The notes below the pieces were generated by a model. That model was not told the origin of the DNA. It did not search any database and saw nothing but the letters and a program-made list of their open reading frames with translations. Of a DNA stretch of 35,323 bases, positions 19,247 through 28,031 are shown in pieces. The stretch is taken from NCBI GenBank assembly GCA_001598975.1, contig BBXU01002859.1, positions 1 through 35,323 on the forward strand, read 5' to 3'. The position numbers and the translations under genes are program-made. Each line of letters begins with the position of its first letter. Within the stretch, counting starts at the first letter, position 1. The DNA is from Parachlorella kessleri (Eukaryota > Chlorophyta > Trebouxiophyceae > Chlorellales > Chlorellaceae).

Positions 19247-19709
19247 CAATGGAATGGGAGCCTGAGGTACGGATTGAAAGGGCAGCTGACGGGCAACACA
19301 GACGAGACACGCTTAAGCTTTGAATAACTATCTGGCCGTCGGTATCGGATGCTCTGTGCATTGGACCCGTACCCAGCTTACACCCAGCAGCGTCCCTGCC
19401 ATGCACCAAGCATGCATGAGCACCTTGTTTGCTGTCAGGGCGTGAGGCCATGGTGCCTCCAGAACATGAGCTACCCTTCCAATGCTGCCATGGTGCCTTC
19501 ACCAGTGAAATCAATATCTGAATGCCATTTCCCGCACCTCCTTTCAAACTCTCTACCCATTGAAAACTGTCGTATTACAGCAGCCTGGCTGACAAAGGAA
19601 CAGCACCGCATCAGGCAGCTGCGGCTGCTGCCCCTTGCAGGGGTATCCTTGGCAGCTCAATAAGCAGGTAGGCAACCGGTGTATTAACCGGCTTAGTCGG
19701 TTAACCGGC
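19247..19709. promoter_or_regulatory. Oligoribonuclease upstream region and P0 3' end
   Basis: Both flanking genes run on the minus strand, so this stretch holds the P0 3' UTR and the oligoribonuclease promoter. TTACA at 19575-19579 is TGTAA on the minus strand, 131 bases behind the P0 stop. No further gene is seen. Confidence 0.5.
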
Positions 19710-19717
19710 TTAGTCGA
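19684..19717. repeat. 17-bp direct duplication across the P0 stop codon
   Basis: TTAACCGGCTTAGTCGG occurs twice in tandem on the plus strand. The inner copy (19701-19717) contains the last P0 codons and TAA stop; the outer copy is 3' UTR. Confidence 0.85.
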
Positions 19718-22700
19718 AAAGAGAGAAGCCCATGTCCTCCTCCTCTTCCTCCTCAGGCTCGGGAGCCTGCAACGCCAGCATTGAAGCGTCTCAACCACTT
19801 TGCCATACTTCAACAAGGTCGCACCCCCTGCTACGCAGGCTCATGCCCCAGTGACACCAGGATGAAAGGAGTCAGGGTCACCCAAGCCAGTCAATTAGTC
19901 GGGGTGCCGAGCACCGCCCCAGGCAGTCACTTAATCGGGGTGCCGAGCACCGCCCCAGGCAGTCAATAAATCCGGGTGCCAAGCACCGTCCACACCAGGA
20001 GATGGAGGCAGCTCTACCCACCTTCTCCTCCTCCTTGGTAGCGGCGGGCGCGGCGCCGCCGGCGGCGGGGGCGGCGGAAGCAAAGGCAGACGGGTCGGCC
20101 AGGTAGTCCTTAACCTGCACCGGAGGGGCACGCAGCACCAAACATTTTTTTGGGGCTTTTGGCCAAGCTTTTTCTTTTTTGCAACACATCAATGGTCCAC
20201 ACAACAACCCCGCCTTGCAACCCCCACCAGTGGTACGCACCGCCCTCAAACGGAACAGCAACTGCAAAGGCAACGGCCGGCAGAGGTGCTTCCTGAACGA
20301 CATGAGATCCCAACCCTCTCCCGTGCCAAGAAAAAACGACAGCCTTCACCACGTGCACTCACCACGACCCGACTTGCGCGGACTACCAGTAGCATACAGG
20401 AGGGCCATTGCCTACCAATGGTAGGCACCAAGGTCCACCCACCACCTTAGGGACCACGACAGCCTCCACCACGTGTTCTAACGCCCCCACTTGCGCCAAG
20501 ATACAGGAGGGCCACCGCCTACGCATGACAGGCACCAGGGCCCCAGCCCAGCCACCCACAAACCTTCTGTGCCAGGGGGAAGGTGTAGTCGGTCTCCACG
20601 GCAATGGCCAGCACGTTCTTGTAGCCGTTGACCAGGGAGTGGGGCACCGAGGCCAGCGTGGGGAAGTCCAGGGCCAGGCAGGCGGCTGCGGGGCACAAAG
20701 CGCGGAAGAGGGGTTACATAAGGCTGACAAGGGCGCAAAAGCCAGGGCATGGAAGTCCAGGGCCAGGCAGGCGGCTGTCGGGCAGGAAACGCGGGATTGT
20801 GGGGTGTGTAAGATCACACACCAAGTGTTGCGCAGGACGCAAAGGCCAGGGTGGGGAGAGGCCGGGCAAAGGGAGCGCCGCGTAAGGGGGCCACCACCAA
20901 CAGCAAGCTGGCACTGGGAGCACCCCTGTTCCTCACGCAGGAGCACATTCGGCAGTATCGTATAAGAGCCTAAGAAACAACTCCGCGGCTGGCACCGCCT
21001 GCAAAACCTCACCGGCCACGTTGCGGATGGCAGCGGTCACGACATCGCCCAGGTCGTCGTCGGTGATGTCCAGCACCTTGGGGTCGTAGATGGAGCCGTC
21101 CTCGTACACCTGCAGCAGGCAGAAGAGACCAGGATCAGCCACAGTGAAGGTGCGCTGTGGCAGTACTATCCAGCACCTTGGGGTCGTAGATGGAGCCGTC
21201 CTCGTACACCTGCAGCAGGCAGAAGAGACCAGGATCAGCCACGGTGAAGGTGCGCTGTGGCAGTACTATCCAGCGCCTTGGGGTCGTAGATGGAGCCGTC
21301 CTCATACACCTGCAGGCAACAACGTATGCGCAAGCGTGTTCGAGTCAGGTAGCAACTCTGGCATGAAAGCTGCACTGCTCATTGCCTGGGCTGCTTCACA
21401 AGAGGCCTCGAGCACAGCACAGCGTCGCACAGCAGCCTCCGCTGCTGCACGCCCTTCAACCAGCGCAGCAAGCACCTTGGCCACATACACAGAAACATCG
21501 CTCGCCCACCAAGCCGCGGCAATAGGACAGTCAGTCCAGTTCACCTTTCGCTCTCTGTTCGCACTACCAGCCACCCCTACTAACAGGACAGCACAGCGCA
21601 GCGTGGCGCACCTGCTTGATGACCAGGCCGTACTCGAAGGGCTTGATGCCCAGCTTAGACAGCAAGGTGGCCTCAGAGCCGCCCACCTTCTCGCCCTGGC
21701 GGCACACCACCACGTCAGACACAATCTCCACAGTACCCCTGCAGGGTCACGGGCGCAGCGGCAGGGACGGTTTCGGGGCTACCCCAAATGCCTCCCAGCG
21801 TCAGGACTGTTGAAGAAGCTACCCCAAGTGCATCCCACCTCCTGACCCTGCCGCTCACCACACCCAAGTGTGTTGTGTGAAAACCCCAGGTTCTTCACCA
21901 AGCGAAGTATTTAGCCTGGAAGGAGAACATCTGTGCGAATACCAAGCCCCGCTCACCCCCACATCTATGTAACCCCCCCCCCACCCCCCCCCCGCCCCCG
22001 CCCCCCCCTCCCCCAGGCGCATCCTTTCCCCCCCACCACGCCCCTCCAGCCGGCGCCAGGGCTCACTTGTTGATCTTGGTGGGGATGTTGAGGGCCTGGA
22101 AGAAGGAGGTCTGCGAGGGGTCCATGCCGGTGTTGCCGGCGGGGATGGTCACGTCGTTGGGGGCCACCAGGCCCACGCGGGCGGGGGCGCCCACCTTGAA
22201 CTCACCGATTTGCGTGCGCACCTGCAGGACAGGAGGCGGGACAACAGTAAAGGGGAGGGGGTGGGGGGCCAACCCAGGGAGGGTCCCGTCACATGCCTGG
22301 CCTCCAGGTGCCCGCCTCACCGTAAGACCAGTGCCTGTGCAGCCGAACCGCGGCAGTAGGCAAAGCGCCTCTGGTAATGTCTGTCACTCAACGCTTAAGC
22401 ATACACCCCATGACGAAACACCCTAAGAAGTATCCCTAGGTACAGACGAACGGCGGGCCTACACGCCGCCACGTGGGCGGCAGGCTTCGCCACGCTCTCT
22501 ACCACCTTCCCCTTTCCTCAAGGCTCCACCGTTAACTGCCTCTCACTCCATCCAGTCGCCCTAGGTAACCAGCAGGCCCAAACTGCCGAGCGCGCGGTCC
22601 AGCTGGCCCAGCCGCCTTTCCGCAACGTTCCCATCACCTTACGGTATATTCCCGACACATAACCGCCTGCCCTCAACCGAGCCCTTGTTGTCTCACCTCG

Positions 22701-23719
22701 TGCCCTTCAGGCCTGGGCGTATTTCATTCATTTATTTGATTATTTTATTCATTTCTCACCTCATTGAGGTCGCCCTGGGTGAAGACCAGGCCGACGTTGC
22801 CGACCAGGTAGTCCAGCAGGCCCAGCCAGTGGTCGTTGCCGGTGCGCTCGCAGTATAGGCGGATGCAGCGGCGCAGCAGCGTGTTCTTGCCCATCAAAAT
22901 CTTGGAGTGTCCGCGGATGGCCTGCACGGGAAGGCAGGTCTTACCACACAATGCACCCCCAGAGCTTGCACCAGCTGTACGGCACAGCCACGCGGGAGGG
23001 AACTGACTGCTGCTTGGAAGAGGGCTCAGGGGATATAACCTTTACACCAATTCTTGCTATTCCCACTGGGATCTTGCTCTACGAAATTCATGCCCACAGT
23101 GCCGAGTGTGCTTGCCCCTGACAGGGATTCCAAAATTCCAGCCTTGAAGGGCCTCCGCTGCCGTGCACTGCTGCACCCAGCACGCTGCTGGCTCTTCTTA
23201 CGCCTTTCATCGCTGCTGCTCACACATACTTTGGGCCTGTAGAACCCTCTGGCTGACCCTTCAGGGTGCCTCTTTGTGCTGCTGATCCTCGCTGCAAGTG
23301 CTCCCACGCTGCCCGGGCTCAGCCACAGCTAGTCCCACCTCCGCTTCCTGCTGAACAGCCCCAAACATATATCTGCCCAGCCCTGCTCACCGCACGGATA
23401 TCCATGAACTGCTTGGAGCCCACATTGTCGGCATGGACTAGGAACACCTTGGTGTGGGTGTCCAGCAGCTCGCACAGCTTGGCGTCGTACTGCATAAGAG
23501 CAGGCGGCGCTACACGTGTCAGACTCAGCCCAAACGCCCGGGTCACCCCAGCGCCAGCTCCTACATGACCATAGGCTGCCTACCCAGGCCGCCCGGCGGC
23601 TCCATACTGACTGGAGCCCGGCATGCTTTCTGCATGACAAAAGTATATGGCCTGCTGCAAGAAAACCACATCGGGGCACGCACCGCCTCCTTCTTGACGA
23701 GCTTGGTGGCAGACGGCAT
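19710..23719 (-). CDS. RPLP0: 60S acidic ribosomal protein P0 (uL10)
   Basis: Exons in reading order: 23719-23684, 23489-23391, 22921-22760, 22221-22067, 21738-21612, 21109-21013, 20685-20564, 20114-20022, 19766-19710; all phases agree and give 315 residues, the usual P0 length. It starts [12 protein letters not shown] and holds [64 protein letters not shown] and the acidic end E-D-M-G-F-S-L-F-D shared with P1/P2. P0 anchors the P1/P2 stalk to 28S rRNA at the GTPase centre. Codon choice is strongly C/G-ended, as expected for a highly expressed gene. Two introns hold copies of the start of the next exon (see repeats). It shares an upstream region with the divergent STAY-GREEN gene. Confidence 0.97.
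19889..19991. repeat. 36-bp tandem repeat with inverted core, about 2.9 copies
   Basis: Unit AGTCA(N)TTA(G/A)TC plus GGGGTGCCGAGCACCGCCCC and AGGC, at 19889, 19925 and 19961. The core GGTGC-CGA-GCACC can fold as a hairpin in each unit. It lies in the last intron of P0, and the third copy is the most diverged. Confidence 0.9.
20315..20525. repeat. Diverged tandem duplication in a P0 intron, about 130 bp
   Basis: The order ACGACAGCCT(T/C)CACCACGTG, ACTTGCGC, ATACAGGAGGGCCA and GCCTACC/G occurs twice (about 20336 and 20457) inside the intron between P0 exons 20685-20564 and 20114-20022. There is no open frame common to both copies. Confidence 0.7.
20662..20865. repeat. Copy of the 5' edge of P0 exon 20685-20564 with its acceptor
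   Basis: The plus-strand stretch 20662-20690 (exon 5' end plus acceptor) recurs at 20751-20779 (GGAAGTCCAGGGCCAGGCAG, then GCGGCTG), a period of 89 bases. Flanking intron sequence (GCGCAAAAGCCAGGG / GCGCAAAGGCCAGGG types at about 20732 and 20837) shows that a longer unit was duplicated. On the coding strand the extra copy lies upstream of the real exon and carries its own acceptor. Confidence 0.85.
21070..21315. repeat. 100-bp tandem triplication of the 5' part of P0 exon 21109-21013
   Basis: The unit starts CCAGCACCTTGGGGTCGTAG and spans 40 bases of exon, the CTGCAG acceptor and about 60 bases of intron. It begins at 21070, 21170 and 21270; the third copy is partial and ends at the acceptor near 21314. 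Copies 1 and 2 are nearly identical. On the coding strand the two extra copies lie upstream of the real exon, each with an acceptor but only the first ~40 bases of exon. Confidence 0.95.
21968..22020. repeat. C-rich homopolymer tract in a P0 intron
   Basis: About 50 bases of almost pure C, interrupted by single A, G or T, between P0 exons 22221-22067 and 21738-21612. On the coding strand it is a G-run just behind a donor and could form G-quadruplexes. Confidence 0.85.
22703..22755 (+). repeat. CCCTTCAGGCCTGGGCGTATTT repeat with ATT-rich tail (copy 2)
   Basis: Second copy of the repeat at 4332-4375, with the same GC-rich core and a different A/T-rich tail. It lies in a P0 intron close to the exon ending at 22760. 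Confidence 0.6.
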
Positions 23720-24037
23720 TGTGCACTGTTCACCAGCAGGACCAGACCGGGTCGAGAACCGGCAGGCAACTTTAACCTGCTGTTTGAAAGAGGGCTAGGG
23801 ACGCCCAGCAGCAGCCTTTGGAGCCCGTAGTCGTGCTTTCTTCCCGGTTGCGCCCCATCATATCGATACACGAGATACTCGAGCCTGCACGTGTCGAGCC
23901 GTCCACAGCGAGGCTAGAGAGGGTTGCAAATCGGTTGAGAGGGGTGTGTCCGAGCTGCTCGTGAGCATGACCGCCTGAGCAGCGTGTGGTTGGGTGACCT
24001 GTCGTCCGTTTGAGCGGCGTCAGCTGCTCTGGGGGCG
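23720..24037. promoter_or_regulatory. Divergent upstream region of P0 and STAY-GREEN
   Basis: The ATGs of P0 (-) and STAY-GREEN (+) are 318 bases apart, so both promoters and 5' UTRs must be packed here. TATCGATACACGAGATACTCGAG lies at about 23862 and contains short inverted repeats. No TATA box at a convincing distance was found. Confidence 0.6.
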
Positions 24038-25905
24038 ATGCTGTACCGACCAGCGTCCGTGGGAGCTGCTGCCTGCCAGGCCTTGGGTGGCCACTCGCAC
24101 CCTTGCCTCGGGCGCTGTTGCGGAGGGCTGCAGCCAGCTCGGCACCTTTCACACGGCAGCCAGGCCGGAAGCTACCGACGGAAGCGGCATGGAGCCACTC
24201 AGGTGGGGTTTTGCCCAGTTGTGGTGAGACTGGAGCAGCATGTGTGGTCCTGGCAAGGGTTGCCTTGTGCTGCTGCCCCGCTTACTCTTGGGTGTGATGG
24301 GTGTTGCAGGTGTGGGCAGCCCTGTTTGACCCGCCACCGTTTAGTCCACAGAAGCTGAAGGTCGAATATCTGCCTGGGGCAGTCCCAAGCAGCGGTGCTG
24401 CGGAGGGTCCTCTGACAGCGCGGCGGTATACCCTCACCCACAACGACCTGACCGGTTGTTTAACGCTCTCCATTGGTGAGCTCCCTTGCTGACTTGCATG
24501 TAGTGTTGTTGACGCAAGCGGCGGCGTGTTTTGTCGCTGGACTCAGTGTGACTGCTTGTCTCACTGCCGTTGACAGTGAGGGCAGCTTAAGTTGCGGGGC
24601 AAGTTTCGGCAGGGCAGGGGAAGGCACGCTGCAACCCTACCCCATGAGTATGTCCTGTTGTAAGCATCTTACTAACAGGGTTTTGCTACCTGTGCTGCAG
24701 GCCGGGATTACAACCAGCGCCAGCTGGCTGGCTGGTACACTCGTGTGGTGCGTGACGAGATCCTTGCAGAGTGGATACCAAGCCCTGCAGCCGCAGCTGC
24801 AGCTCGCACAGCAGCAGCAGGGGTGGGTTTAGGCCATCCCCAGGCAGACGCCCCAGCAGTGGCGCAGGCGCACCTGCCCTGCCTGCATGTGTACTGCCAC
24901 GTCAGCGGGGAGGAGCTCTGGCCGGCACCTCCAGCGCTGCGCAGCTTCATCTTCCAGCGGGAGATGTCCCTAGTGCTGGACACGATTGTGCACGCTGAGC
25001 GCGCTTTGCTGGAGGCCCAGCCCCGGCTTAGAACAGCGCCCATCCGGCTGCACCTGCGCTCACACCTGCCTGCGCTGAACCGGGTGCTGGACTGGGGTCA
25101 GCTGGGTGATAGGGGCAGCTGGCCCAAGGCAGGCTCGTCCTTGCTGGAGGCGCTACTAGGCTCGGTGCCTGCTACGCCTGCCATGCCAGCAGCGGCAGCG
25201 GCTGCTGCTGATGGTGCGGTCGCCAGCACTGCGTCTGCGGCACGGGGCCTGCCGGTGGGCAATAGCTCGCGCCGCAACGCCGATACTAGCAGCCCAGCAC
25301 GGCCGCTTGCCCTGGGCTTGGGTAGCAGCGACACTTTAGATAAGCAGCAGCCTGTGCTCCTTGCGCCAGCTTCGGCTTCCAGGAAGCAGCAGCCCTTCTT
25401 AGATCAACAACGACAGCAGCGGCAGCAGCAGCAACGGGGTAGGCAGCCGGAACAGGCTGAGGCAGTTCCCAGCCTGTGGCAGTCCCCCGCCCTTGCCACA
25501 GTCCCTGCTGCCCCACTGCGTTCGTATGCTGCCAAGCGCGAGCCCACCGTAGGGCGCCAGGTGCCAGTCCCTGCTGCAGGCACCATGGGTGCTGGCCGCC
25601 CAGGGCGGCGGGCAGGCAGGCCAGCCGGCGGGCCCAGCAGTGGCGGCAAGCAGCCAGGCCAGGTGCACAATGGTGTTGGCTCGGTGTCGCTGCCTCCTGG
25701 TGCCTTGGGGCACAGCCGAGCGGCGGTAGTGGTCGCGGCAGAACGCGGGCCGCTAGCTCCTAGCAGTCCCGCGGAGGCGGCACTGGCAGCGGCGGCGGTG
25801 GCACTGGGTGATGGTGATGCAGCCTTTGCCGGACTCTCTGTGTCAACTGTTGTAGCGGCAGAGGAGCCGGCGCTTGCTGAGGCACTGATCCAGACGCGGT
25901 GCTGA
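24038..25905 (+). CDS. SGR: STAY-GREEN protein, Mg-dechelatase of chlorophyll breakdown
   Basis: Exons: 24038-24202, 24310-24475, 24701-25905; 511 residues. Residues 1-55 are Ala/Gly/Ser/Arg/Cys-rich without acids, as in plastid transit peptides. Residues ~56-255 match STAY-GREEN: L-F-D-P-P-P-F-S-P-Q-K-L-K-V, R-R-Y-T-L-T-H-N-D-L-T-G-C-L-T-L, L-A-G-W-Y-T-R-V-V-R-D-E-I-L-A-E-W, L-H-V-Y-C-H-V-S-G, F-I-F-Q-R-E-M-S-L-V-L and L-N-R-V-L-D-W-G-Q-L. SGR removes Mg from chlorophyll a; in Chlamydomonas it is linked to photosystem II assembly. The family is usually about 250-300 residues. Here a further ~255 residues rich in Ala, Gln, Gly and Pro follow in the same open exon up to TGA. The start was chosen as the ATG in phase with exon 2. 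The land-plant Cys-rich motif was not seen. Confidence 0.93.
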
Positions 25906-26220
25906 GGTACTGAGCCAGATGCGGTGCTGAGTGAGTTGCAGCGCATTTGGCCCTCCCTCCAAGCTTGTATTAGCATGGGTGGCAGGTAGTGCAAACAGGG
26001 AGTAGAGCTGGGCTGGACTGGACGGGCAGGGCTGGATGCTTGTATTGGTGCTGTTGAACCTGAGCGGCAGTTTTGAGCGGCTACAGAACTTATGCTGCTA
26101 TTCATATGGCACCCACAAGAGGAGAACATGGGTCTGGTTGGAGTTTCATTGGCTGGTTGCCGCTGCATTTCATGACTCATGGTGTTATGGCCTCGGCTGT
26201 CTGGGGCCAAGGCACTTTCC
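25906..26220. other. Intergenic region with a module-1 repeat fragment
   Basis: No gene is recognised. At 25970-26000 the sequence TATTAGCATGGGTGGCAGGTAGTGCAAACAGGG matches module 1 of the dispersed repeat in shortened form (the same TTAGCATGGGTGGCAG string occurs at about 4155). No TGTAA is found close behind the STAY-GREEN stop. Confidence 0.45.
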
Positions 26221-26335
26221 ATGAGGTTCCTTGCTGGCGTTCTTACTAGTCTTGTGCAGTTCAGGCCGCAAGTGATGTACTATATCACGCTGGTGTTTAT
26301 TACTTCCTACCCCATTACAATTTTTGTGGCCGCTG
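26221..26335 (+). other. Possible first exon of GnT-I: signal-anchor coding stretch
   Basis: An ATG frame of 38 codons starts M-R-F-L-A-G-V and holds one hydrophobic span (V-M-Y-Y-I-T-L-V-F-I-T-S and on to V-A-A) after two Arg, as in type II Golgi anchors. It ends at a strong donor (GCTG|GTAAGC) in phase 1. A candidate linking exon at 26948-27009 (acceptor CAACAG, donor ATC|GTAAGC) enters in phase 1, leaves in phase 0 and so fits exon 28032-28079. The joined model would be 620 residues. Every GnT-I needs such an anchor, but the linker matches no family and the assignment rests on phase and topology only. Confidence 0.35.
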
Positions 26336-28031
26336 GTAAGCTACATGTGCGAGACACCACCTTGCTCTACTGTATATCAAAAGGCATCCTGCAAAGTGAT
26401 GTGAAGGCAAGGGGGGCCACATCAATTGAGACTATGTTGCAGCCAAGTCGCCCGCCATTGGAGTGCTGCAATTGCTGCATTATGACAGCTGCATAAGAAG
26501 TGGTATCAGAAGGGCATTGCAAGCACCACAGGGCTACTCGTTGCGGACAGTGAAGCCTTGCTCTCATCAGGCGGGAAGGGCTGGCTGCCTCCCCCCTTGC
26601 GGCTGCCTTCAAGCTGTGAAACACCACTCAACCATGGGGCCGTGAGTCCCCTACACATGGCCCAACTCAGAGCCAGAACTGCAGTTGGCTGTCACCCAGC
26701 ATAAAGACGCCGTGCGAACAACACGCAGCCAGTGCCGAAAGTGCAGCACCAGTGTGGGAGAGCGGCCGACCTGGCTCACCTATATCTCACATTCCTCCCG
26801 CTGCTTCCGCAGCGCAATCACACGGAGCACATTGTGCTGTATGGGAGCAGGTCACGCTGCTGCATTTTCGCTACTAGGCATACATTCCACAGGTCTGCGG
26901 GCTCCAGGTCTTGGTGCCATTTGGATGATAACAGTGTCTATCAACAGGTGGCACACACCCATATCCCGGGAAATGCTGGACCAAGGGCGTGCTACCGCGC
27001 TTGACCATCGTAAGCCCCCATTTACATGGATGTATGCTGCAGCTACAGCTGATCAAGCAGCGGGCAGAGCCCCTTCTTCAGTAACCTGCCTGCAAAGTAC
27101 GCCCCAACGCCTAGCCACTCGCCATAAGGGCAAGGGTGTGGAGGGGCGCATGCACCTTCTCCAAAACATGAGGCTTGCGCCTTCCATGGGCTGTGGAGCT
27201 AGGTGTGCGCGGTCCGGGCGTGTACAAAGCTGCTGCCAGCATCGCCAGACCCACCCCCAGACATGGGTAGACTGCTGCTGCTGGCCAGCCAGTCCCACAT
27301 AGGTTACACCTGTATATGCTACGCTTCAGCTCAGGGTCAGTTCTGTGGTGATGCCCCGCTCCAGCGTACATGCCAAAGGGGAAGGTGGGCTGAGCTGGTG
27401 GATGCGGTTGGAAGGGTTATCTCGTAAGCCTGAGACAACATGTCAGTTCGGCCAATTTCGCGGTCAGCTGGGCCTTTCAGTTATAACGTTCAGCCCCTGT
27501 CAAAGCTTACCCATCACTTGCCACAATACCCGTTCTAACACTTTCAGTAAAAGGCACCGCCGTTGCTTCCACCTGTATCACTTGAGGGTAGACGGCATAA
27601 TGGGCTTCCAGTGAGAAAGTGGAACTGGGAGTTTAGGGTGGTGCAACCTCGCTGGTCCTTCCATACCTGGGCGCTGGAGGGAACTACCAGCTGAGGCCTT
27701 TGTCCGATAAATGTCCGATAAAACCAATCTGTAAAGACTCCTGCATCGAGCTTTTCCTATGCTGCTGGTAGGAGTTTGTTCGATCCAAGCTTTCCACCGA
27801 TATTGCACGCAGCTACTCCTGCGTTAGTGGTCCTGTTCAATGAGAAGACTGTCATGACGAGCCGGAATGAGGGGCAGGAAGCACTTGAGGTTCTGTTTAG
27901 CCACCCTCCTGGGCTTCCAGGCAAGCCACCAGTGGATCGGTGGATGGGCGCGACAAACCGGGCACAGCAGCGGTCCTAGGTTGGCAAGTCGAACATCAAA
28001 CAACCAGCATCTTCCTATAAGTGTTTTGCAG
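26336..28031. other. Unassigned 1.7 kb, probably 5' introns of GnT-I
   Basis: Apart from the candidate linker exon 26948-27009, no exon is firmly recognised. Open frames on both strands are long in places (for example plus strand 26685-27302, minus strand 27053-27371) but show no family motif and no consistent splice sites. On the minus strand a short frame reads H-N-V-L-R-V-I-A-L-R-K-Q-R-E-E-C-E-I before a stop at about 26780-26840; no partner was found. Confidence 0.4.

Noticed and set aside
19889..19991. CRISPR-like array (palindromic repeats at regular spacing)
   Set aside because: The units are contiguous 36-base tandem copies without unique spacers, lie in an intron of a eukaryotic ribosomal gene and have no cas genes nearby.
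25404..26222. Minus-strand open frame of 272 codons overlapping STAY-GREEN
   Set aside because: It is the antisense shadow of the low-complexity STAY-GREEN tail, and it lacks its own splice or promoter context.
26685..27302. Long plus-strand open frame (about 205 codons) as a gene
   Set aside because: The composition is unlike a folded protein (many Cys, His and Arg without motif), no family pattern is seen, and the opposite strand is similarly open, as expected by chance in GC-rich DNA.
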